Source of the DNA: Rhizobiales bacterium 2SD
GTDB lineage: Bacteria > Pseudomonadota > Alphaproteobacteria > Rhizobiales > Beijerinckiaceae
Direction of reading: 5' to 3'
Assembly: GCA_005502805.1 (NCBI GenBank)
Contig: SCMY01000007.1
Location: 310,001 to 374,000, forward strand
DNA: 64,000 bases
This document shows positions 45,550-54,380 of the stretch, in pieces. Position 1 is the stretch's first letter. Every line of letters begins with the position of its first letter. The notes beneath the pieces are model-generated. The model was not told the origin of the DNA, did not search any database, and saw only the letters and a list, made by a program, of their open reading frames with translations. The position numbers and the translations under genes were made by a program.

Positions 45550-46521
45550 TCAGGGCGCAGCAGCCCTGATGTCATAGGCTAGACGAAATCCCGTGTGGCT
45601 CGTGCTCGAATCGGATGAATTCCCGATGCGGGCGGCAATGCGATAACGGAAACAATAGGACCGGTGGCAGAGGAATGAGCCACCCTTGAGCAGATGCCGG
45701 CCTTCGCGGGCGGCGGTCATGTTGACGGCCGCCGCCGCCCGCTTGAGCGAGCGGACACGGAAGGCATCTGCGTTCCATTCCCAGACATTGCCGCACATCT
45801 GGAACAGGCCGTAGCCGTTGGGCGCGAACGCGCGCACCGGCGCCGTGCCACGATATCCGTCCGCGCCGGTATCGCGCTCCGGGAAAGCGCCCTGCCAGAT
45901 ATTGCAGGGCAGGAAGCCAGCCTCGTCCGGCTCCCGATCGCCCCAGGGGAACATCGCGCCGGTGAGTCCGCCGTGTGCGGCATGCTCCCATTCCGCCTCC
46001 GACGGCAGTCGTCCGCCGGCCCAGGCGGCGAAGGCCAACGCATCGCGGTGCGAAACATGAACGACGGGATGATCCATCCGCTCGGCGAGATCCGATCCCG
46101 GTCCCTCGGGCGCTCGCCAGCAAGCGCCCTCGACTTTTCGCCACCATTCCGCGCCGGACACTCGCGCGCTGCCACCGTTGTCTGCGGACAGATGTCCCGC
46201 GAAGACGAAGGACCATCCATAGCGCTCCGCTTCGGAGACATAGCCGGTGGCATCGACGAAGCGGCGGAAGCGCAGATTGGTCACGGCCGCCTCGTCGAGC
46301 CGGAACGGCGCCAGCATGACGAAGCGGCGTGGCCCTTCGCCATCGCCCTCGAAGATCGGCGCGTCGGTTCCGACCTCCGCACGCCCGCCCGGGATGGCGA
46401 CGATCGTCGGGATGTCACCGACGTCGCCCGACGGAACCGGGGTCGGCGCGCGGCCTGCGGTCTCGCCGCGCCCGAGGAAAACGCCGCAGCCGCAGCCGGG
46501 ATTCGGCTCAGTCCTCCTCAA
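45550..46521 (-). CDS. Formylglycine-generating enzyme (SUMF1/EgtB/FGE family)
   Basis: A 323-residue FGE. The catalytic pair lies in KGGSFLCHRSYCFRYR (Cys285 and Cys290, the spacing of human SUMF1), followed by SSDSSTSHTGFR. The middle has the family landmarks AGGRLPSEAEWEHAAHGG and GNVWEWNAD. FGE oxidises the Cys of the CxPxR motif in type I sulfatases to formylglycine using oxygen and copper. Two such sulfatases are encoded at 58240-61118. No signal peptide: the opening is NPGCGCGVF. Its start lies within the tctA end (14-base overlap), so it is the last gene of the eleven-gene operon and is translationally coupled. Confidence 0.9.
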   Translation of the reverse strand: MRRTEPNPGCGCGVFLGRGETAGRAPTPVPSGDVGDIPTIVAIPGGRAEVGTDAPIFEGDGEGPRRFVMLAPFRLDEAAVTNLRFRRFVDATGYVSEAERYGWSFVFAGHLSADNGGSARVSGAEWWRKVEGACWRAPEGPGSDLAERMDHPVVHVSHRDALAFAAWAGGRLPSEAEWEHAAHGGLTGAMFPWGDREPDEAGFLPCNIWQGAFPERDTGADGYRGTAPVRAFAPNGYGLFQMCGNVWEWNADAFRVRSLKRAAAAVNMTAAREGRHLLKGGSFLCHRSYCFRYRIAARIGNSSDSSTSHTGFRLAYDIRAAAP

Positions 46522-48013
46522 CGAAGACCTCGCTGCGTTTGCGTGTGACCGAGGGCAGCAGCAGCAGGCAGAGCAGACTGGCGGTGGCGGCCAGCAGGGC
46601 TGCGCTGAGCGGTTCCGTGACGAGATAGCTCGGATCGCCGCGCGACAGCACCATCGCCCGGCGCAGATAGGTTTCCATCATCGGCCCGAGCACGAACCCG
46701 AGCAGGAGCGGCGTCAGCTCGAAGCCGAGCTTGACCAGGAGATAGCCGATCAGGCCGAAGGCGGCGAGCGTGTAGAGGTCGAACACATTCGAGGCGACCG
46801 AATAGACCCCGATCGCAGAGAAGGCGATGATGCCGGGGAACAGGATGTAATAGGGCACGCTGAGCAGGCGCACCCAGATGCCGATCAATGGCAGGTTGAG
46901 CAGCACCAGCATCAGGTTGCCGAGCCACATCGAGGCGATCAGCCCCCAGAACAGCTCCGGCTTGTCGGTGATGACGCTCGGGCCCGGCGCGATGCCCTGG
47001 ATCGTCATCGCGCCGACCATCAGCGCCATCACGGCATTGGCGGGCAGCCCCAGCGTCAGCATCGGGATGAAGGATGTCTGCGCGCCGGCATTATTGGCGC
47101 TTTCGGGCCCGGCGACGCCCTCGATCGCCCCCTTGCCGAAGCGCGACGGGTCCTTGGCCAGCTTCTTCTCGACCGCATAGGAGGCGAAGGAGGCGAGCAG
47201 CGCGCCGCCGCCCGGCAGCACGCCGAGAATGGTCCCGATCGCGGTGCCGCGCGCGATCGGTGCGGCCGAAGCCTTGAGATCCGCCGCCGACGGCATCAAA
47301 CCCGAGACCGTCTTCACCCCGACCTCGCGCTCCTGCTCGTTTTCCAGGTTCCTGAAAATTTCGGCGATACCGAACACGCCGACGGCGATCGCGACGATGC
47401 CGAGCCCGTCGGCCAGTTCCCCGACGCCGAAGGTGTAGCGCAACTGGCCGGAATTCACATCGGTGCCGACGAGGCCGAGCAGCATGCCGAGCACGATCAT
47501 CGCCAGCGCCTTGAGCACGGAGCCGTGCGCCAGGGCGGTGGACGCGACGAGGCCGAGCAGGATCAGGGAAAAGTATTCCGCCGGCCCGAATTTGAGCGCC
47601 ACCGTCGTCAACGGCTCGGCGAACCAGGCGATCACCAGCGTGGCGAAGCTGCCGGCGATGAACGAGCCGATGGCGGCGATGCCCAGCGCTGCGCCGGCCC
47701 GTCCCTGGCGCGCCATCTGGTAGCCGTCGATCGCGGTCACCGCCGAGCTCGCCTCGCCCGGCAGGTTGATCAGGATCGCGGTGGTCGAGCCGCCGTATTG
47801 CGCGCCGTAATAGATCCCCGCCAGCATGATCAGCGAGGTCTCCGGCGACATGGTGAAGGTGATCGGCAGCAGCAGCGCGACGGTCGCAGCGGGGCCGATG
47901 CCGGGCAGGACGCCGACGAGCGTACCGAGCAGAGCGCCGACGAAGCAGAACAGCAGGTTGGTCGGCGAGATCGCCACCTGGAGGCCGAGCAGGAGATGGC
48001 TTGTGAGCTCCAT
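46508..48013 (-). CDS. tctA: Tripartite tricarboxylate transporter large permease (second set)
   Basis: A 501-residue TctA with the characteristic VLPGIGPAATVALLLPITF near residue 40 and NLPGEASSAVTAIDGYQMAR near 80. ATG 48013 is used: it shares one base with the tctB stop (TGATG) and has GGGAG seven bases upstream; GTG 48016 is possible. TTT systems are used for organic acids, and also, in Chromohalobacter, for sulfolactate (SlcHFG). Within this operon, an organosulfonate or organic-acid substrate is plausible. Confidence 0.92.
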   Translation of the reverse strand: MELTSHLLLGLQVAISPTNLLFCFVGALLGTLVGVLPGIGPAATVALLLPITFTMSPETSLIMLAGIYYGAQYGGSTTAILINLPGEASSAVTAIDGYQMARQGRAGAALGIAAIGSFIAGSFATLVIAWFAEPLTTVALKFGPAEYFSLILLGLVASTALAHGSVLKALAMIVLGMLLGLVGTDVNSGQLRYTFGVGELADGLGIVAIAVGVFGIAEIFRNLENEQEREVGVKTVSGLMPSAADLKASAAPIARGTAIGTILGVLPGGGALLASFASYAVEKKLAKDPSRFGKGAIEGVAGPESANNAGAQTSFIPMLTLGLPANAVMALMVGAMTIQGIAPGPSVITDKPELFWGLIASMWLGNLMLVLLNLPLIGIWVRLLSVPYYILFPGIIAFSAIGVYSVASNVFDLYTLAAFGLIGYLLVKLGFELTPLLLGFVLGPMMETYLRRAMVLSRGDPSYLVTEPLSAALLAATASLLCLLLLPSVTRKRSEVFVEED

Positions 48014-48462
48014 CACGGCGCTCCCAGGAGCGGTATCGGCACGCCGAGCCCGTAGCGGAACAGCAGGATGCAGAACGCCGTCAGCCCGGCCGTGAGGGCG
48101 AGCGCCAGCGCCGGCGTCATGCGCCGGCTGGCGAAAGCGGAGAGCAGGATCGCGACGACGAGCGCGGGAACCAGGCCATAGCGTGGCACGAGCAGCGCGA
48201 AGCCGATCGTGGCGCCGCTGGTGAGAACGATTCCGCGCCAGGGTATCTGCCCTGCGGAGACCGCCGCGCCTGCGCCGATCGCGCGCCCGGCGATGGCCAG
48301 CCCCATCACGCCCAGCAGCCCCGACAGCAGGACCGGGAAATAGCCAGGCCCCATGCGAAAGCTCGTCCCCAGCGGCAGTTGCGAAAAGCCGATCAGGCCG
48401 AAGAAGAGCGCAGCCGCGAGCAGCAGCAAGCCTGCCACGATATCCTTGAAATCGGCCCGCAT
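48013..48462 (-). CDS. tctB: Tripartite tricarboxylate transporter small permease (second set)
   Basis: A 149-residue protein with four hydrophobic helices (IVAGLLLLAAALFFGLIGF; YFPVLLSGLLGVMGLAI; two in the C-terminal half). Starts 16 bases after tctC stops and shares one base with tctA. Partner of the large permease. Confidence 0.88.
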   Translation of the reverse strand: MRADFKDIVAGLLLLAAALFFGLIGFSQLPLGTSFRMGPGYFPVLLSGLLGVMGLAIAGRAIGAGAAVSAGQIPWRGIVLTSGATIGFALLVPRYGLVPALVVAILLSAFASRRMTPALALALTAGLTAFCILLFRYGLGVPIPLLGAP

Positions 48463-48478
48463 GACGCGCTCGGCCCCG

Positions 48479-49453
48479 TCAGTCCGTCTCGATGCCGGCG
48501 GCTTTGACGATGCCGGCCCAGAGCGCGACCTGCTGCTCGATCAGGGCGCCATATTGCTGCGGCGTGTTCGGCTCCGCGGCATCGACATTGCTCTTGGCGA
48601 AACGCTCCGCGATCTCCGGCATGACGATCGCCTTGTTGACCGCCGCGTTGATGCGCTGGATCACCGCCTCGGGTGTCCCTTTCGGGACGTGGATTCCGAA
48701 GAAGCTCTTCAGCGCGAGGTCGGGATAGCCGGCCTCGACGACGGTCGGCACGTCCGGCAGCTCGGCATTGCGCTTGGTGTCCATGACGGCCAGCGCCTTG
48801 AGCTTGCCGGCCTTGACCAGCGGAGCCGCGAAGACCGAGCCCAGCGCCATGAACTGGACGCGCCCCGCCAGCAGGTCGGAGATCGCCGGCGGCTGGCCGG
48901 CATAGGGGATCATCTCCATCTCGAGCCCGGCGCTCTGCTTGAACTTCTCGGTCGCTAGGTGGACGACCGAGCCGCGGCCGGAGCCGGCATAGGAGGCCTT
49001 GCCCTTCTGCGCCTTGATATAGGCGATGAATTCCTTGAGGTCCTTGACCGGCAGCTCCGCCGGCACGGTGAACATGAAGGTGGTCGTGCCGAAGGTCGCG
49101 ACGGGCGCGAAGTCCTTGGTCGGGCTGTAACGCAGGCTCTTCGGGTGCAGCGCGACCTGGGTGGTGAAGGGCACGCTGGAGCCGAGCCAGGTGTTACCGT
49201 CGGGCGTGCTTTTCGCGACCGCTTCCGTCCCGACATTGCCGTCGGCGCCTGGCCGCGACTCGATGATAATGGGCTGGCCGAGCTCGGCCGAGAGCTTCTC
49301 GACCAGGATGCGGGAGGCGACCTCCTGCTGCCCGCCCGGCGGGAACGGGATGATCATGCGGATCTGCCGGTCCGGCCAGCTCTGGGCCGACGCGGTGGCC
49401 GCGATCACGGCGAGCGCGAGGCCCGAGGTCGCGGCAAGGATGGTCTTGAGCAT
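48479..49453 (-). CDS. tctC: Tripartite tricarboxylate transporter substrate-binding protein (second set)
   Basis: A 324-residue Bug-family binding protein with signal peptide (residues 1-23, ending ATASAQ) and the motif PDRQIRMIIPFPPGGQQEVASR. ATG 49453 follows GGAAGGGGAGAGG. It lies 46 bases downstream of the UxaA small-subunit gene. Ligand unknown; the operon context suggests an organosulfur acid or a sugar acid. Confidence 0.9.
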   Translation of the reverse strand: MLKTILAATSGLALAVIAATASAQSWPDRQIRMIIPFPPGGQQEVASRILVEKLSAELGQPIIIESRPGADGNVGTEAVAKSTPDGNTWLGSSVPFTTQVALHPKSLRYSPTKDFAPVATFGTTTFMFTVPAELPVKDLKEFIAYIKAQKGKASYAGSGRGSVVHLATEKFKQSAGLEMEMIPYAGQPPAISDLLAGRVQFMALGSVFAAPLVKAGKLKALAVMDTKRNAELPDVPTVVEAGYPDLALKSFFGIHVPKGTPEAVIQRINAAVNKAIVMPEIAERFAKSNVDAAEPNTPQQYGALIEQQVALWAGIVKAAGIETD

Positions 49454-49499
49454 GTGCCTCTCCCCTTCCTGTTGTGTGTCGTGCGCGCGCCGTCGATCG

Positions 49500-49787
49500 T
49501 CAGCCGATATGGCCGCGCAGGCTCTTGAGATTGTGGACGTGGATGTGGCCACCGGCCGCGACCGGTTCGGTCAACCGGCCGATCACCTCGCCGTATTTTC
49601 GGACGTCGTGGCCGGCGGCGAGATCACGCAGCGCCAGCTTGTGGCCGCTGGCCAGCGCCGCGCCGGCGACGAGCCGCAGGCCCTCGCGCGCACCGCGGAT
49701 CATGACGTCGTCGCCTGCCGCCACGGCGGCGACCAGCACGGCGACATCGTCGGCCGGGTGCAGGACGATGGCGGCGGCCTCCGTCAT
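49500..49787 (-). CDS. UxaA-family small subunit (SAF domain)
   Basis: A 95-residue SAF-domain protein: HPADDVAVLVAAVAAGDDV at the start and the family ending GGHIHVHNLKSLRGHIG. This is the N-terminal half of altronate/galactarate dehydratases and the alpha subunit of split enzymes, such as (2R)-sulfolactate sulfo-lyase SuyA. The matching large subunit is encoded first in the same operon (54377-55576), almost 5 kb upstream. It overlaps the dehydrogenase stop by four bases (ATGA, 49787-49784). Whether the pair removes water or sulfite cannot be told from this domain. Confidence 0.85.
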   Translation of the reverse strand: MTEAAAIVLHPADDVAVLVAAVAAGDDVMIRGAREGLRLVAGAALASGHKLALRDLAAGHDVRKYGEVIGRLTEPVAAGGHIHVHNLKSLRGHIG

Positions 49788-50680
49788 GCGGGAAGCCTGA
49801 CCTGCACGCCGGCAGGATCTTCGCGCAGCTTGAGCACGGCGCCGACATCCTTGCCGGCAAGGCCGGCATCGATCGCCTCCTGCAGCGCCGTGAGGGTGGC
49901 GGCGCCGACTGGCGTCTCGATCCCGAGCGAGCGGTTCATCGCCAGCGCCAGGCGGCAGTCCTTGTGCGCGAGCTTGACCATGAAGCCGGGCTCGAAATCG
50001 CCCTTCAGCGCACGGTTGTGCATGGCGACGGCAAGCTGCTGGTTCCAGGCCATGGTCGTCTTCAGCACGCTGATCATCGTCTCCAGGCTGAGCCCCGCCT
50101 TGGCGCCACAGACCAGCGCTTCGGAGCTCGCGGTGATCAGCACGCTGGCGAGCAGGTTGTTGGTCAGCTTCATCGCCTGGCCCATGCCGAGGCCGCCGCA
50201 ATGGATCAGGTCCTGGCCCATCGCCGAGAGCACCGGCCGGGCGCGCTCCAGCACGGCGGCGTCGCCACCGATCATCAGCGTCGAGGTGCCGGCGATGGCG
50301 TGCTCCACCGTCTTGCCCACCGGGCTGTCGAGCATGTCGACGCCCTTGTCCTTCAAGGCGGTGCCGATTTTCTGCGTCGTCTGCGGGTCGATCGTGCTCA
50401 TGTCGATATAGAGGCTGCCGCGCCGCAGGCCCTCGGCGATGCCGCCTTGGCCGAGCACGGCCTTCTCCACATCCGGTGCGTCCGGCAGCATGGTGACGAC
50501 CACTTCGGATGCAGCCGCCACGGCGGCCGGCGAAGGCGCCGCCTTGGCGCCGGCCTCGACCAGCTTTGCCACGGCGGCGTCGTTGAGGTCGTAGACCGTC
50601 AGGGCATGGCCCGCCTTCACGAGGTTCCGGGCCATTGGCGCGCCCATGGTGCCGAGGCCGATGAAGCCGACCGCTGTCAT
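49784..50680 (-). CDS. 3-Hydroxyisobutyrate dehydrogenase-family reductase, sulfolactaldehyde reductase (YihU)-like
   Basis: A 298-residue NAD(P)-dependent beta-hydroxyacid dehydrogenase. Cofactor motif GFIGLGTMGAPMA starts at residue 5; the catalytic Lys171 lies in GLGMGQAMKLTNN. The substrate loop reads DSPVGKT instead of the common PVSGG. From memory, E. coli YihU, which reduces 3-sulfolactaldehyde, has DVPVGRT at the same place and its Arg123 contacts the sulfonate; here residue 123 is Lys. Asn174 is kept. The C-terminal FMVKLAHKDCRLAL is also YihU-like. Other possibilities are tartronate-semialdehyde or threonate dehydrogenases. Fourth enzyme-type gene of the leftward operon, coupled to the UxaA small subunit. 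Confidence 0.85.
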   Translation of the reverse strand: MTAVGFIGLGTMGAPMARNLVKAGHALTVYDLNDAAVAKLVEAGAKAAPSPAAVAAASEVVVTMLPDAPDVEKAVLGQGGIAEGLRRGSLYIDMSTIDPQTTQKIGTALKDKGVDMLDSPVGKTVEHAIAGTSTLMIGGDAAVLERARPVLSAMGQDLIHCGGLGMGQAMKLTNNLLASVLITASSEALVCGAKAGLSLETMISVLKTTMAWNQQLAVAMHNRALKGDFEPGFMVKLAHKDCRLALAMNRSLGIETPVGAATLTALQEAIDAGLAGKDVGAVLKLREDPAGVQVRLPA

Positions 50681-50751
50681 GATGATTGTCCCTCGTTCTG
50701 GATCGAAACCGGTGCCCCGTCTGCCGGCGGGACACCCTGCCGGGCCTGAGC

Positions 50752-51978
50752 TCAGGCCGGCGCCTTCCACTGGTCGGCCTGCCAGGCCGGCAGGCCGCGC
50801 AGGTCCTTGGCCTTCTGGTCGGTGAAACCGCCCTCCGCAGGGACCTTTCCGGTCGCATCATAGGCCTTCTTCAGCAGCGGGGCGGCTTTGGCGAAGGCGG
50901 ATTTGACCTTGTCCCATTCGAGCGGCTTCGGGATCAGCTTGCCCTCGACCATGAACTGCGAGATCTGCGTGATCGCCGCCGCGTCGCCCTCCGTCGGCCA
51001 GGCCCAGCCGCGCTGGAACAGGACTTCGTCGTCGACGACCTTGGCCCCGAGGGCAGGATCGAGACCCCAGTATTTCTCCACCGATTTGGCGACGTCGCTC
51101 GGTTTGCCCTTGCCGAGCTCGGCGATGGCGCGCTGGCTGGCGACGAGGAAAGCCTCGCCGATTCCAGCATCGGCGCCGACGATACGGTCGCTGCAGATCC
51201 AGAAGGAGCGATGCAGGTAGTAGCCGTCTGGGAAGAATTTGGACTTCTTCGCGCCCGGCAGGAGATGGCCCTCGCCCTTGCCCGCAGGACCGTCATAGCC
51301 GGCTTCGCTGTAGCCGAAGGAATTCATGATGCCGACGACTCCGATCTCGGCCTGGGCCTTGAGGAAGGCCGGATAGATCGCAACCGCGGCATCCATCCCA
51401 TCAGGGACGGAGGCGGCCTGCGCCTGTGTCGGCGTGTTGACGATGCGGATGTCGAAGGCACGCGGATCGGCATTGCCGAGCTCGCAGAGCAGCATCTGCG
51501 ACAGGGCGTTGTAAGGGTCGCCGCCGACCAGCGCGCCCACGGTCTTGCCCTTGAGATCGGCGATCGACTTGATCGGCGATCCCTTGCGCGTCAGCAGCAC
51601 GAAGCGCAGATGGCCTTCGCCGACGGAGAGCACGTTGACCGGCTGCCCCTGCGCCAGCAGCCGCACGATCGGCGTGTTGCCCCACATGCCGATGTCGAGA
51701 TTGCCGGAGATGAAGGCTTCGACCATCGGCAGCGCGCTCGGATAGTCGCGCCAGTCGACGGTCAGGTCGTAGCCGAGATCGGCGGCTGCCTTCTCCAGCA
51801 TCTTCTCGCCGATCATGCGCTGGGTGACCGGCGAGTTGCCGGCGGCATAGGGCTGGCGGCCGACCGAGACCTTGGCGCTCTTGCGCGCCTGGGCGCGGAG
51901 GATGCCCGGCATGGCGACGAGGCTCGCTGCGCCGGCGACGAGCTGGCGGCGGGTGGGCGTCAGGCTTCTGGTTTTCAT
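50752..51978 (-). CDS. ABC transporter substrate-binding protein, nitrate/sulfonate/taurine (SsuA/TauA-like) type
   Basis: A 408-residue periplasmic protein with a twin-arginine-like export signal (TRRQLVAGAASLVAMPGIL) and the NMT1/SsuA-type fold: VSVGRQPYAAGNSPVTQ, then EAFISGNLDIGMWGNTP and SIADLKGKTVGALVGG. Family members bind sulfonates, sulfate esters, nitrate or thiamine precursors. It is longer than typical SsuA (about 320 residues). ATP-binding and two permease genes directly precede it, making a full importer. Confidence 0.88.
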   Translation of the reverse strand: MKTRSLTPTRRQLVAGAASLVAMPGILRAQARKSAKVSVGRQPYAAGNSPVTQRMIGEKMLEKAAADLGYDLTVDWRDYPSALPMVEAFISGNLDIGMWGNTPIVRLLAQGQPVNVLSVGEGHLRFVLLTRKGSPIKSIADLKGKTVGALVGGDPYNALSQMLLCELGNADPRAFDIRIVNTPTQAQAASVPDGMDAAVAIYPAFLKAQAEIGVVGIMNSFGYSEAGYDGPAGKGEGHLLPGAKKSKFFPDGYYLHRSFWICSDRIVGADAGIGEAFLVASQRAIAELGKGKPSDVAKSVEKYWGLDPALGAKVVDDEVLFQRGWAWPTEGDAAAITQISQFMVEGKLIPKPLEWDKVKSAFAKAAPLLKKAYDATGKVPAEGGFTDQKAKDLRGLPAWQADQWKAPA

Positions 51979-52000
51979 GGCGTTCCTCCCTCTTGTTTTT

Positions 52001-52840
52001 TCAGGTCATCGTCGCGCGGTAGGCCTCCTCGCGGATCGACTGCCAGATCGACTGGCAGAGATCGGCGAAGCCCTTGGACAGGCGGGTGGCGTCGTCGCGC
52101 GGCCGCGGCAGGTCGATCTCGACGATCCGCTTCAGGCGGCCGGGATGGCTCGAGAGCACGACCACCCTGTCGGCCAGGAAGACCGCCTCGTCGATGGAAT
52201 GGGTGATGTAGACGACGGTGCGGCGCTGGGCGGCGGGCTTGTCCTGCCCCCAGATCCGCAGCAGCTCGTCCTGCAGGATGATCCGGGTCTGGGCGTCGAG
52301 CGCCGCCAGCGGTTCGTCCATCAGCAGGATCTGCGGCTCGTTGGCCATCAGCCGCGCGAGCGCGACGCGCTGGCGCATGCCGCCCGAAAGCTGATGCGGG
52401 TACTTCTCCTCGGAGCCCGTCAGCCCGACCAGCTCTATCACCCGCCTGACGCGTTCCTCGCGCTCCGCCGCCGAAAGGCCGGCGCCCGCCGGGCCGTGGA
52501 CGAGACCGAAGCCGATATTGCCGCGCACCGTCTTCCACGGGAACAGGGCGTAGTCCTGGAACATCACGCCGCGCTCGGCGCCGGGCCCGCGGATCGGCCG
52601 GCCGTCCAACGTCATCGTGCCGGTGGTCGGGGTCTCGAGCCCGGCCAGCATGTTGAGCACAGTGGTCTTGCCGCAGCCGGAGGGGCCGACGATGGTCAGG
52701 AACTCGCCGGGCCGGATGTCGAGCGAGAGATCCTGCACGGCGACGACCGGCGCGGCCGGCGCTCCGAAGGATTTTCCGATGCCGGAGAGGCGGATCTTTG
52801 CGTCCGTCATTGTGGCGTCTGTCATCCTGGCGTCTGTCAT
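52001..52840 (-). CDS. ABC transporter ATP-binding protein, SsuB/TauB-like
   Basis: A 279-residue ATPase: Walker A GPSGCGKTT near residue 58, signature LSGGMRQRVALAR near 160, Walker B ILLMDEPLAALD near 180, H-loop THSIDEAV near 215. It belongs to the nitrate/sulfonate/taurine group. The N-terminus is a 15-base tandem repeat giving MTDAR-MTDAT-MTDAK, with three in-frame ATGs (52840, 52825, 52810). The first overlaps the permease stop (ATGA), so it is used here. Confidence 0.92.
   Translation of the reverse strand: MTDARMTDATMTDAKIRLSGIGKSFGAPAAPVVAVQDLSLDIRPGEFLTIVGPSGCGKTTVLNMLAGLETPTTGTMTLDGRPIRGPGAERGVMFQDYALFPWKTVRGNIGFGLVHGPAGAGLSAAEREERVRRVIELVGLTGSEEKYPHQLSGGMRQRVALARLMANEPQILLMDEPLAALDAQTRIILQDELLRIWGQDKPAAQRRTVVYITHSIDEAVFLADRVVVLSSHPGRLKRIVEIDLPRPRDDATRLSKGFADLCQSIWQSIREEAYRATMT
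52796..52840 (-). repeat. 15-base tandem repeat with three start codons
   Basis: Three units of the form ATGACAGACGCC plus three bases, at 52840-52826, 52825-52811 and 52810-52796 (minus strand); the third is diverged. Each unit begins with an in-frame ATG for the ATPase gene. Confidence 0.8.
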
Positions 52841-53589
52841 GGGGCGCTCCATGGCACGGCGCGCGCGAGAGCGAAGCGCAGCGAGCGGTCGAGCAGCAGG
52901 GCGACGATTCCGACCGCGACCATGCAGACGACGATGCCGTTGAGCTCGACGCTGTAAGCGTAGAACACGAACATCATCTGGCCGATGCCGCCCTGGCCGC
53001 CGGCCTTGGCGCCGACCGCGAGCTCGGCGGCGATGATCGCCGTCCAGGCGACGCCGAGCCCGATACGCATGCCGATGAGGATGGCGGGCAGCGCTGCGGG
53101 CAGCAGTACCACCCGCATGCGCGTCAGCGCGCCGACCCCCATCGTGTAGGCTGCCCGCATCAGATTGGGCTCGATGCGCTTCACCCCGGCGATCGTGTTG
53201 ATCAGGATCGGGAAGAAGGCCGCATAGGCGACGATCGCCACCGCCGCCTGCGTGCCGGTGCCGAGCCAGAGGATGATCAACGGCAATAGGGCGATGGCGG
53301 CGATCGGCCGGAAGCTCTCGACCAGCGGATCGAGATTGCGCTCGACGACAGCGACGCTGCCCATGACGATGCCGAGCGGGACGGCGAGCACCGATGCCGT
53401 CGCAAAGCCGAGGAAGACCCGCAACAGGCTGGTCGCCAGCCCTGTCGGCAGGTCTCCGCTCGCAGTCATCGCGGCGGCAGCCTGCACCACCGTGCTTGGA
53501 CGAGGTGCGCGGGCCGAGCCGCTCGCGAGCAGTTCCCAGGCGAGCAGCAGCAGGATCGGCAGGAGAAGCTTCAGTGCCAGACGGTTCAT
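52837..53589 (-). CDS. ABC transporter permease, SsuC/TauC-like (first)
   Basis: A 250-residue permease with six hydrophobic helices, an EAA loop around YTMGVGALTRMRVVLLPAALP, and the N-terminal KLLLPILLLLAWELLASG of the SsuC family. ATG 53589 overlaps the stop of the other permease by four bases. Two different permeases in one operon suggest a heterodimeric channel, unlike the homodimer of classical SsuC. Confidence 0.9.
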   Translation of the reverse strand: MNRLALKLLLPILLLLAWELLASGSARAPRPSTVVQAAAAMTASGDLPTGLATSLLRVFLGFATASVLAVPLGIVMGSVAVVERNLDPLVESFRPIAAIALLPLIILWLGTGTQAAVAIVAYAAFFPILINTIAGVKRIEPNLMRAAYTMGVGALTRMRVVLLPAALPAILIGMRIGLGVAWTAIIAAELAVGAKAGGQGGIGQMMFVFYAYSVELNGIVVCMVAVGIVALLLDRSLRFALARAVPWSAP

Positions 53590-54380
53590 CGCCGGCCCTC
53601 CGCCCGCGCCCAGGGGGCAAGCAGATCGCCGAGCCAGCGCAGGGCACGGTCGGTCAGAAAGCCGAGCATTCCGATGGCCGCGATGAAGGCCATCACGGTC
53701 GGCGTCGCCAGCATGCTCCGGTAGTATTCGATGGCGTAGCCGAGCCCGCTCGGCGCGCCGACCAGCTCGGCCGCCACCACGGCCGTCCATGACGCCGCCA
53801 CCGCCAGCCGCAGCGACACCAGCACCGAAGGCAGGGCGGCCGGCACGACCACCTGCCGCATGATCGTTCCGCGCGAAAGACCCATGGTCCGCGCTGCGGC
53901 GATCAGGCGCCGGTCGACGGACTGCGCCCCTGCCGCCGTACCGAGCAGCAGCGGGAAAAACGCAGTGTAGAACATGATGAAGATGGGGAGGCGCTGCCCG
54001 ATTCCGAAGATGAACAGCGCCAGCGGAATCCAAGCGATGCCGGCGATCGGCCGCAGCAGCTCCACCGGCCATTCCAGCAGGTCGCCGACCGTCTTGCTGC
54101 GTCCCATGGCGAGGCCGAGCGGGATGGCGAGAAGCGCGGCCGCCGCGACGCTGACGAGGAGGCGCAGCAGGCTGATGCCGGCATTGGCCGTCAGCTCGCC
54201 ATCGAGCCAGCTTTCGCGCAGCGCCTGGGCGACCGCGAGCGGAGACGGCAGCAGCAGCTTGTTCGGTACGGCCTCGGCGGCGAGGTGCCAGACGAGCAGG
54301 AACAACGCCATGGTCCGGCAATAGATCAGCACTCCACCGAACCAGCGGAGAAACTCCCATGGTGCGCCGGCTCGGGTCAC
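53586..54380 (-). CDS. ABC transporter permease, SsuC/TauC-like (second)
   Basis: A 264-residue permease with the same layout (EAA loop ARTMGLSRGTIMRQVVVPAALP; C-terminal EYYRSMLATPTVMAFIAAIG). It starts at GTG 54380, whose last bases overlap the stop of the UxaA large-subunit gene (GTGA), and overlaps the first permease by four bases. ATG codon 24 is a less likely start. Confidence 0.9.
   Translation of the reverse strand: MTRAGAPWEFLRWFGGVLIYCRTMALFLLVWHLAAEAVPNKLLLPSPLAVAQALRESWLDGELTANAGISLLRLLVSVAAAALLAIPLGLAMGRSKTVGDLLEWPVELLRPIAGIAWIPLALFIFGIGQRLPIFIMFYTAFFPLLLGTAAGAQSVDRRLIAAARTMGLSRGTIMRQVVVPAALPSVLVSLRLAVAASWTAVVAAELVGAPSGLGYAIEYYRSMLATPTVMAFIAAIGMLGFLTDRALRWLGDLLAPWARAEGRR

Noticed and set aside
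46247..48055. A rightward open frame of about 600 codons opposite tctA and FGE
   Set aside because: Its product is low-complexity His/Arg/Asp/Gln-rich, the usual antisense shadow of a GC-rich gene; the leftward strand encodes recognisable TctA and FGE.
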